Positions 57,751 to 64,000 of a DNA stretch of 64,000 bases are shown here, in pieces. The notes beneath the pieces were generated by a model. That model did no database searches. It saw nothing but the letters and a program-made list of their open reading frames with translations, and had not been told where the DNA came from. The stretch comes from Agromyces sp. S2-1-8. Lineage in GTDB: Bacteria; Actinomycetota; Actinomycetes; Actinomycetales; Microbacteriaceae. Numbering within the stretch: the first letter of the stretch is position 1; each line of letters opens with the position of its first letter. Both the position numbers and the translations under genes were made by a program. The stretch spans positions 1,240,001 through 1,304,000 of the forward strand of contig NZ_JAJOLP010000001.1 in NCBI RefSeq assembly GCF_021129215.1, given 5' to 3'.

Positions 57751-58287
57751 CTACAGGTCGAGCACGCTCCACACGATCTCGCCGAGCTCGTCGGCCGTCG
57801 AGTGGTCGCGCCGGAACCCGAGCTTGTCGAGCACCCGGAACGACGGCGTGTTCCACGCGCGCACCGTCGACCAGAGCCGGTCGCGGCCGGTCTCGCGGGC
57901 CGCGTCGACGACGGCGGCCGCCGCTTCGGTCGCGTAGCCGTGCCCGTGCGCACTGCGGAGCAGCTCGTAGGCGAGCTCGGGCTCGTCGATCGTCGAGCGG
58001 CCGACGACCAGTCCGCAGTAGCCGAGGAACTCGTCGCTGCCGCGCAACCGCAGTGTCAGGCAATGGATGCCGCGACGGGGCGCGTTCTCGCGGGCGCCGG
58101 TGACCTCGGCGCGTGCCTCGTCGAGGCTCAGCAGACGACCCTCGTCGACCCGGTCGCCCTCTCGCTCGGCGCGCGCCTCCTCGCGCTCGCACACGAGCAG
58201 GCGGTAGCCGTCGGCGTCCCACTCGTCCCACAGGCGCAGGCTGAGACGGTCGGTGTCGCGGGCATCGGCGAGCGGGGCGTAGGGCAT
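57751..58287 (-). CDS. GNAT-family N-acetyltransferase (RimJ/RimL-like)
   Basis: 178 residues. RLSLRLWDEWDADGYRL start, HCLTLRLRGSDEFLGYCGL, and the acetyl-CoA loop region LRSAHGHGYATEAAAAVVD (about 110-128), then STVRAWNTPSFRVLDKLGFRRD, diagnostic of RimJ/RimL-type transferases. Acceptor unknown. TAGCCT is seven bases before ATG 58287 (leaderless). Confidence 0.88.
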   Translation of the reverse strand: MPYAPLADARDTDRLSLRLWDEWDADGYRLLVCEREEARAEREGDRVDEGRLLSLDEARAEVTGARENAPRRGIHCLTLRLRGSDEFLGYCGLVVGRSTIDEPELAYELLRSAHGHGYATEAAAAVVDAARETGRDRLWSTVRAWNTPSFRVLDKLGFRRDHSTADELGEIVWSVLDL

Positions 58288-58420
58288 GGGGTTCAGGCTA
58301 TCGGGGAGAGCACGGCCGGGTTGGCGAGATCCTTACGAGCACTGTCTTGCGTGCCACTCCCGCCCGAGGCATCCGCACCGCAGAGTGGGGGTATCGCGGA
58401 CTGAAAGGACCCATCCCCGC

Positions 58421-59422
58421 ATGACCACCCGCATCGCCATCAACGGTTTCGGACGCATCGGCCGCAACGTCGTGCGCGCCCTCGTCGAGCGCGGCGCCGA
58501 CCTCGAGCTCGTCGCCGTCAACGACCTCACCGACCCCGCGGCCCTCGCGCGCCTGCTGAAGTACGACAGCACGGCGGGCCGCTTCGGCTACCCCGTCGAG
58601 GTCGACGGCGATGTGCTCGTGATCGACGGCCGTCGCGTCAAGGTGCTCGCAGAGCGCGACCCCGCGAAGCTGCCGTGGGGCGAGCTCGGCGTCGACGTCG
58701 TGCTCGAGTCGACCGGGCGCTTCACCGACGCGACCGCCGCCCGCGCCCACCTCGACGCCGGCGCGAAGAAGGTGCTCGTGTCGGCCCCGTCGAAGGGCGC
58801 CGACGTCACCCTCGCCTACGGCGTGAACACCGAGGCGTACGACGCCGAACTGCACACCATCGTCTCGAACGCGTCGTGCACCACCAACGCGCTCGCCCCG
58901 CTCGCGAAGGTGCTCGACGACCTCGCCGGCATCGAGCACGGCTTCATGACGACGATCCACGCGTACACGCAGGACCAGAACCTGCAGGACGCCCCGCACT
59001 CCGACCCCCGCCGCGCTCGCGCCGCCGCCGTCAACATCGTGCCGAGCTCGACCGGTGCCGCGAAGGCGATCGGCCTCGTGCTGCCGAAGCTCGACGGCAA
59101 GCTCAACGGCGACTCGATGCGCGTGCCCGTGCCGGTCGGATCGATCGTCGAGCTCAACACGACCGTCTCGAAGGACGTCACCCTCGACGAGGTGCTCGCC
59201 GCCTACAAGGCCGCCGCCTCGGAGGGCCCGCTCAAGGGCGTGCTCGAGTACTCCGACGAGGCGCTCGTGTCGAGCGACATCGTCGGCAACCCGCACTCGT
59301 CGATCTTCGACGCCGAGCTCACCCGCGTCGACGGCCGCCACATCAAGGTCGTCGCCTGGTACGACAACGAGTGGGGCTTCTCGAACCGCGTGATCGACTC
59401 GCTCACGCTGCTCGCCGGCTAG
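58421..59422 (+). CDS. gap: Glyceraldehyde-3-phosphate dehydrogenase
   Basis: 333 residues; oxidises glyceraldehyde-3-phosphate to 1,3-bisphosphoglycerate in glycolysis. NAD-binding INGFGRIGRNVVRA (about 7-20) with the NAD-type VAVNDLTD segment (about 31-38), catalytic Cys 153 in SNASCTTN, His in HAYTQDQ and phosphate-binding NIVPSSTGAAK. Codon use is strongly biased (GAC, GTC, AAG, ATC), as expected for a highly expressed gene. ATG 58421 follows CTGAAAGGACCCATCCCCGC. It stands alone, not in a gap-pgk-tpi operon, and is followed by a strong hairpin. Confidence 0.97.
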   Translation: MTTRIAINGFGRIGRNVVRALVERGADLELVAVNDLTDPAALARLLKYDSTAGRFGYPVEVDGDVLVIDGRRVKVLAERDPAKLPWGELGVDVVLESTGRFTDATAARAHLDAGAKKVLVSAPSKGADVTLAYGVNTEAYDAELHTIVSNASCTTNALAPLAKVLDDLAGIEHGFMTTIHAYTQDQNLQDAPHSDPRRARAAAVNIVPSSTGAAKAIGLVLPKLDGKLNGDSMRVPVPVGSIVELNTTVSKDVTLDEVLAAYKAAASEGPLKGVLEYSDEALVSSDIVGNPHSSIFDAELTRVDGRHIKVVAWYDNEWGFSNRVIDSLTLLAG

Positions 59423-59488
59423 ATCACCGCAGACCCCGCCGCCGCACGGTGCGCGGAACTGCGGCGCACCCCTGCCCCGCGCCGCAGA

Positions 59489-59520
59489 AACGGGCCCGCC
59501 TCTCCGGAGGCGGGCCCGTT
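59489..59520 (+). terminator. Strong hairpin terminator of gap
   Basis: 14-bp perfect stem (AACGGGCCCGCCTC with GAGGCGGGCCCGTT) and TCCG loop, 67 bp after the gap stop. A near-identical hairpin follows the M6 protease gene (61912-61945). Confidence 0.85.
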
Positions 59521-59608
59521 CGCGTTCCGGTCGTCCTGCCGCGCTTGCGGCGGGGACGCGCCGCGGCGTACGTTCGGCTCGACCCGACCGCTCGAGCGGA
59601 GGTTCGTC

Positions 59609-59812
59609 GTGGACGCGTTGATCTGGGCGGCCGTCGGGGTCTCCGTGCTCCTGATGATCGTCATGGTGGTGCGTGCGGCTCGCGTACGGCGTGCCCCGCC
59701 CGCTGACGCCGGGTCCGTCGAGCGGTCCGAGCTCGATCGGCTGAACCGCGAGCGCAGGCTCGAGCGCGAGGCCGAGGACCCGGGGCCCCCGATCGGCGGT
59801 GCCGGCATGTGA
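59609..59812 (+). CDS. Small single-helix membrane protein
   Basis: 67 residues: N-terminal helix DALIWAAVGVSVLLMIVMVV (about 2-21), basic RAARVRRAPP, then a charged coiled-like tail (RLNRERRLEREAEDPG). GCGGAGG lies seven bases before GTG 59609. Function unknown. Confidence 0.65.
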   Translation: MDALIWAAVGVSVLLMIVMVVRAARVRRAPPADAGSVERSELDRLNRERRLEREAEDPGPPIGGAGM

Positions 59813-59856
59813 TGCCCCGAGCCCGCACCTCGTGCGGGACCGGTATCGTCGGGCGG

Positions 59857-60687
59857 GTGCAGACCTTCACCGCGCGCGACGGCACCGGCATCGCCTTTCA
59901 CGTCATCGGTCAGACGAACGGGGATGCCGCGGCCATCGTCGTTCCCGGCGGACCGTGCCGCGGGGTCGACTACCTCGAGGACCTGGCCGGCGCCGCCGAT
60001 CTCGCGGGGCGACCGCTCGCCGTGCTGCACCCGCGCGGAACCCCGACGACCGGCGGGCTGTCGCGCGGCTGGTGGACCGACGCCGACGATCTCGTCGACC
60101 TCGCCGACCACCTCGGCCTCGAGGCCGTCGACGTCGTGGCCCACTCGGCGGGCACCCGACTGGCGCTCGCCGCCTGGGCGCGAACGCCGGAGCGGGTGCG
60201 GAGCCTCGCCCTCGTCACCCCGGCCGCGGCGTGGTTCACCGATGCGCCGCGCGACAGCGTCGAGCTCGCACGCCGGCGGCACGATCCGCTCGTCGATCGG
60301 GCGCTCGACTCGCTGACCGGGCCCGAGCCGCGCGACCAGGCCGAGTTCGAGCGGGCTCGCGAACTCGAGGGGCCCGCCGGCTACGCCCGCTGGACCGAGC
60401 GCGAGCAGCGGCATGCCGCCGTCGGCGAATGGTCGCTCGCCTCGCTCGACGCGTACTTCGCCGACATCCCCGCCGACGCCGCCGAGCTCGTTCGCGCCGC
60501 ACCGTCCCGCCCCGCGCTCGTGATCGCGGGCGACGAGGACATCCTCGTCGGCGTGCGCACCGTCGAGGCCTACGCCGACGCGATCGGCGCCGACCTGCGA
60601 TTCCTCGATGCGTGCGGCCACTACCCGTGGGTCGAGCAGCCCGAGGCGTTCCGCGCTCTCCTCGGCGACTGGCTGCGGCAACGCTGA
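59857..60687 (+). CDS. Alpha/beta hydrolase (prolyl-aminopeptidase-like)
   Basis: 276 residues from GTG 59857. TATCGT is seven bases before it (leaderless pattern); the frame is open from 59809 without support. Strand AAIVVPGGPCRGVDYL, nucleophile AHSAGTRLAL (Ser 97), acid near AGDEDILVG and His in DACGHYPWVEQPEAF. The gene context gives no substrate. Confidence 0.85.
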   Translation: MQTFTARDGTGIAFHVIGQTNGDAAAIVVPGGPCRGVDYLEDLAGAADLAGRPLAVLHPRGTPTTGGLSRGWWTDADDLVDLADHLGLEAVDVVAHSAGTRLALAAWARTPERVRSLALVTPAAAWFTDAPRDSVELARRRHDPLVDRALDSLTGPEPRDQAEFERARELEGPAGYARWTEREQRHAAVGEWSLASLDAYFADIPADAAELVRAAPSRPALVIAGDEDILVGVRTVEAYADAIGADLRFLDACGHYPWVEQPEAFRALLGDWLRQR

Positions 60688-60755
60688 ACGGTCCCGACCG
60701 CACTCGGGCGCGCGCTCGCCGGCCCGCCCCGGTCATCTGCGGTCGTCCGAGGCCA

Positions 60756-61796
60756 TCAACCACCGAGGTCGACCCGCGTGGTCGGCACCCATTCGACCGC
60801 GACGGTCGAGGGGTCGACGCCGGCAGCATCGAGCGACTTCTGCAGCGGTGCGACATCGGGCATCGCGTCGCCGCCGGTCACGCGTACCACGTAGCCGGGC
60901 GACTCGGTCGCGATCTCGACGACCTCGAGGTCCTCGTCGTCGGCCCATGAGTTCGCCGCCGCGTCGACGTTCGACGCCTGCGTGGTCGTCGTCACGGTGC
61001 GATAGGTCGAGAGCGTGAGCGGAATCGCGACGAGCACGAGCATGACCGCGATCGCGATGTGCGAGCGCCGGCGACTCAGGGGCGTGAGCGCCATCGACCC
61101 GGTCGCGATGCGCGGGGCCCCGGCGGCGACCGCCATCGCACCCCAGCGCTGCACGTGGTAGAGCGCCATCACCACGACGCCGGTGCCGAGGATGGCCGCG
61201 ACATTCGCGACGAACAGCAGCAGCGACCCGATCGACGCGGCGTAGTCGCCCGACTCGGCGGCGACGCCGACCACGACGAGCGGCGGCACGAGCGAGATCG
61301 CGATGGCCACGCCGGGCAGCGTGTCGGAGATGTCCTTGCGCACGAGGGCGATCGAGGCGACCGCGCCCGTCGCGAGCGCGCCGAACAGGCTCATGAGGTC
61401 GGGCGTCGCCCGCTCGGCGATCTGCGCGTTCGTCGCCGCGGTCTGGGGCACGACGACGAGCAGGCCGCACAGGTAGCCGATCGCGATCGCCGCGAGGGCG
61501 CCCGCGATCATCGTGACGAGCGATCGCACGAAGTTCGCCCGCTCGCCGAGCACGGTCGCGAGCATCGTGCCCTGGATGGGCAGCATCATCGGCGCGACGA
61601 TCATGGCGCCGATGACGGTTGCGGTCGAGTCGCCGATCACTCCGCTCGCGGCGATCGCCGACGACAGCACGAGCAGGATCCAGAAGCGCTGGATACGGCG
61701 CACCCGACCCGGCTCGTCGAAGAACACCGCATCGCGCATCTGCTCGATCGTGTTGATCGACTCCGACGGCGGCGGCGGGTACACGGGCTCGGCCAT
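60756..61796 (-). CDS. DUF389 membrane protein
   Basis: 346 residues. Six to seven helices with the DUF389 core STATVIGAMIVAPMMLPIQGTM (about 56-77) and GVAIAISLVPPLVVVGVAA (about 160-178); the soluble C-terminal region follows (about 275-346). The role of the family is not known. AAGGGAG is six bases before ATG 61796, preferred over the open frame running to 61886. Confidence 0.88.
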   Translation of the reverse strand: MAEPVYPPPPSESINTIEQMRDAVFFDEPGRVRRIQRFWILLVLSSAIAASGVIGDSTATVIGAMIVAPMMLPIQGTMLATVLGERANFVRSLVTMIAGALAAIAIGYLCGLLVVVPQTAATNAQIAERATPDLMSLFGALATGAVASIALVRKDISDTLPGVAIAISLVPPLVVVGVAAESGDYAASIGSLLLFVANVAAILGTGVVVMALYHVQRWGAMAVAAGAPRIATGSMALTPLSRRRSHIAIAVMLVLVAIPLTLSTYRTVTTTTQASNVDAAANSWADDEDLEVVEIATESPGYVVRVTGGDAMPDVAPLQKSLDAAGVDPSTVAVEWVPTTRVDLGG

Positions 61797-61911
61797 CGGC
61801 GGCTCCCTTCGCGTCGGCTCAGGGAGAGCGTAGATCCGCGACGCGGCGATCCGCGGGACCGACGCGATCGGCGTGGGCGGCGACATCCGCGTCGCAACGT
61901 GCGCGAACGGG

Positions 61912-61945
61912 AACGGGCCCGCCTCCTCGCGGAGACGGGCCCGTT
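61912..61945 (-). terminator. Hairpin terminator of the M6 protease gene
   Basis: Stem AACGGGCCCG paired with CGGGCCCGTT, extended by CTC/GAG after a one-base bulge, beginning 18 bp after the protease stop codon on the minus strand. Shares its outer ten bases on each side with the gap terminator. Confidence 0.75.
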
Positions 61946-61962
61946 CGTGCGAGCAGCCGAGG

Positions 61963-64000
61963 CTAGTTCGCGGGGTAGTTCACGGTGACCCCCATGGTGC
62001 CGCCCGTGACCTGCGAGGTGACGGTGACCGTGACGCCCTCGCCGGCGACCTTGACGCCGCCGAGCGGGTTCGACGGGTCGTTGAACGCGTTCACGTCCGA
62101 GTCGTCGAACGTCGCGTCCTGGGCCTCGCCCGGGGCCGCGGCCCCGACGGACTCGACCGTCTGGTTCTTGCCCTTGCCGACCACGACCTGCTTGTGGAGC
62201 ACCACGTCGGTGAAGTCCTTCAGGCCGAAGGTCGCGTCGAACGGCTGGCGCCGGTTGCTCGGCGCGGTGCCGTCGGGGTAGGTGAACTTCGCCGAACGCG
62301 CGTCGACGGGCAGCGCGAGGCCGTCGCCCGGGTGGTCGATCGTGTTGTTGTCGGTGTAGGCCTCGTTGACCGCCCAGATCAGCAGCCCCTCCTGGAAGGC
62401 GAAGTGCTCGACCCAGTCGGGCCGCGTGATGCCCTCCGAGAACTGGTACGGACCGTTCTGGAGCGTCGCGTCGTAGCCGACGTAGGTGCGGTTCTCGGCC
62501 AGGTAGTACCGGTCGCCCGTCGAGGTCGCGGTGCCGTCGCTGATCGTGAAGCCGCCCGCGGCCGTCCAGCCGTTCGCGCCGCCCTCGACGTCGTCGGTCA
62601 GCAGCGTCGTGCCGCCCGACTTCACGACGATGTCGTCGAGGAACGCGCCGGCGAGGTGCACGCCGCCGTCGGACTGGTAGCGGAACCGGAACTGCGTGTC
62701 GGCCGAGCCGCCGGGCACCGAGTACCGCAGCGTCGTCCACTTGCCGTTCGAGGTGTCGCTGAGCGACTTGCCGGCCGGCAGCCAGCTCGCGCCGCCGTCG
62801 GTCGAGTACTCGGCGTAGAAGTAGTCGTAGCCGGCCTCGATGTCGTACCAGGCCTTCGCCGTGACCGTCGCCGACTTCACCTTGCTCAGGTCGAGCGTGC
62901 GGGTGAGGGTCGTGTTGAGGTCGTCGGCACTCGAGGTCCACCAGGCGTTCGCGCCGGAGTACGGCGTCGTGTACGTCTGCTCGATCTCCTCGTCGGGCAG
63001 GTCGATGACGAGCGCCTGCTCCTGGCCGTCGGTCTGGAGCGCGGCGGGGCTCAGCGTGTACGAGCCCAACTCGCCCTTGTTCACGACCGCGTAGTCGAGC
63101 CAGCCGAGCTGCATCTTCTCCCACGGGCCCATGTAGTTCGGCGTGGTGCCGATGTCCTCGCCGCCGTGGTTGAGCCACGAGCCGCTCGACATGAGGGTCC
63201 AGAAGGCGGTCGAGTTCTCGCCGCCGTTGGTGTCGTAGAAGTCGGGAAGGCCGAGGTCGTGCGCGTATTCGTGCGCGAACACGCCCAGGCCGCCGTTCTC
63301 GGCCTCGACGGTGTAGTCGCCGATCCAGAAGCCGGTGTCGCCGATCTGCGAGCCGCCGAACTTGGCGCCCTCGGGGCCGGTCGTGCCGTAGTCGGTCGAG
63401 TTCACGTACCAGCGGTGCGACCAGATGGCGTCTTCGCCCTGCGCGCCGCCGCCGGCGTCTTCGCCCTCGCCGGCGTGCACGGCCTGGAAGTGGTCGAGGT
63501 AGCCGTCGGGCTCGTCGAAGTTGCCGTCGCCGTCGGCGTCGTAGCGGTCCCACACGTCGAACGAGGCGAGCTCGGCCTTGATCTCGGCCTCGGTCTTGCC
63601 CGCGGCGACCTGCTCGTCGTACCAGGCGTTGCCCGTGTCCTCGATGAACTGCCAGGCGCCGCCGTAGTCCTCGACCGAGTTGTCGCCGTAGGTCGAGGCG
63701 TTGCCGGGCACCTGCACCCAGTCGCTCACCTCGCCGTCGACGGTGTAGTTGCCGTTCGACTGCTTCGAGTAGAAGTCGGCGAACGACTCGCCCTCGCCGA
63801 AGAACAGGTCTTCGTAGCTGGCCTTGTTGAAGTCCGCCATCCAGTGCGTGCTGTTGTTCACGCTGCGGTCGGGCTGGGGGATCTCGTTGTGCAGCGGACC
63901 CGGCACCGTGCCGAGCTTGCCACTGCCCTGGTCGCCGAACTCGGACAGGATCGTGAAGACCCGGCCGGTGCCGGTCACGGCGGTCTCGGCGAACTTGTCG
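61963..64000 (-). CDS. Secreted M6-family (immune inhibitor A) metalloprotease, N-terminus cut
   Basis: About 679 residues visible; the start, signal peptide and prodomain lie beyond the right edge (the frame is open to the last base). Zinc-binding HEYAHDLGLPDF (about residues 243-254 of the visible part) fits HExxHxxGxxD of peptidase M6. Other features: a calcium-type loop DRYDADGDGNFDEPDG, a beta-sandwich region with SVPGGSADTQFRFRYQSDGG, and a C-terminal domain rich in Thr, Val and Asn. Predicted extracellular protease degrading proteins or peptides. Terminated by the 61912 hairpin. Confidence 0.93.
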   Translation of the reverse strand, partial: DKFAETAVTGTGRVFTILSEFGDQGSGKLGTVPGPLHNEIPQPDRSVNNSTHWMADFNKASYEDLFFGEGESFADFYSKQSNGNYTVDGEVSDWVQVPGNASTYGDNSVEDYGGAWQFIEDTGNAWYDEQVAAGKTEAEIKAELASFDVWDRYDADGDGNFDEPDGYLDHFQAVHAGEGEDAGGGAQGEDAIWSHRWYVNSTDYGTTGPEGAKFGGSQIGDTGFWIGDYTVEAENGGLGVFAHEYAHDLGLPDFYDTNGGENSTAFWTLMSSGSWLNHGGEDIGTTPNYMGPWEKMQLGWLDYAVVNKGELGSYTLSPAALQTDGQEQALVIDLPDEEIEQTYTTPYSGANAWWTSSADDLNTTLTRTLDLSKVKSATVTAKAWYDIEAGYDYFYAEYSTDGGASWLPAGKSLSDTSNGKWTTLRYSVPGGSADTQFRFRYQSDGGVHLAGAFLDDIVVKSGGTTLLTDDVEGGANGWTAAGGFTISDGTATSTGDRYYLAENRTYVGYDATLQNGPYQFSEGITRPDWVEHFAFQEGLLIWAVNEAYTDNNTIDHPGDGLALPVDARSAKFTYPDGTAPSNRRQPFDATFGLKDFTDVVLHKQVVVGKGKNQTVESVGAAAPGEAQDATFDDSDVNAFNDPSNPLGGVKVAGEGVTVTVTSQVTGGTMGVTVNYPAN

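Noticed and set aside
1686..58374. GGATGCCTC as a polar FtsK/KOPS-type signal
   Set aside because: The two orientations are nearly equal (16 and 15), whereas KOPS-type words are strongly strand-biased over a window this size.
59809..59856. Upstream start (ATG 59809) for the alpha/beta hydrolase
   Set aside because: It overlaps the stop of the preceding small gene, and TATCGT stands seven bases before GTG 59857, matching the leaderless pattern.

Overview
The window is about 70% G+C chromosomal DNA with dense genes, many 1-4 nt start/stop overlaps and many GTG starts. Together with an actinobacterial-type paa operon, an Mrp antiporter with a fused A/B subunit, a fused double-ATPase ECF module, F420/FMN-type oxidoreductases, a mycoredoxin-like protein and many leaderless genes, this points to an actinobacterium. 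My best guess is the family Microbacteriaceae (Agromyces-like); that is an inference from style and gene content, not a proven assignment. No rRNA, tRNA, CRISPR array, prophage or insertion sequence was seen.

Layout. 0-6.5 kb: aerobic phenylacetate catabolism, with paaK (cut by the left edge) and paaI on the minus strand, divergent from paaABCDE plus an enoyl-CoA hydratase, with a PaaR-like operator between them. 6.5-14.2 kb: a membrane protein and an Mrp (Mnh) multisubunit cation/proton antiporter operon, minus strand, order A(B)-C-D-E-F-G. 14.2-21.8 kb: a GntR regulator divergent from an alpha/beta hydrolase with two identical palindromic operators, a NarL-type two-component system, a secreted beta-propeller-like protein, a rhodanese, a methyltransferase and an FKBP lipoprotein. 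22-24.7 kb: ECF transporter T and fused A subunits without an S component, preceded by an iron-box-like site. 24.7-32.4 kb: mostly flavin/F420 oxidoreductases, a baeRF-type protein and a mycoredoxin. 32.4-36.1 kb: a 1226-residue RecB-like nuclease/helicase. 36.2-40.2 kb: a TetR regulator with agmatine deiminase and amidase. 40.2-41.1 kb: a ribbon-helix-helix protein gene preceded by an array of 13 DnaA-box-like octads. 41.2-48.2 kb: a membrane-anchored molybdopterin oxidoreductase, a hydrolase, a DUF2207-like protein and a kinase-aminotransferase fusion. 48.3-64 kb: LuxR-type regulators, SMR and FUSC exporters, a 5'-3' exonuclease, FAH-family, GlxA-type and GNAT proteins, GAPDH, a DUF389 protein and a secreted M6 (immune inhibitor A) protease cut by the right edge.

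The most notable non-coding signals are: (1) the octad array upstream of the ribbon-helix-helix gene; (2) a 9-mer, GGATGCCTC/GAGGCATCC, found 31 times by eye in near-equal orientations and paired in two hairpins, like a DNA-uptake-type word; (3) a dispersed repeat (GGTCGAGTAGCG...CGTATCGAGACC) that supplies the stop codons of five genes and has entered the paaD reading frame; (4) a TAnnnT-N6/7-start promoter pattern in eleven genes, which implies leaderless mRNAs.
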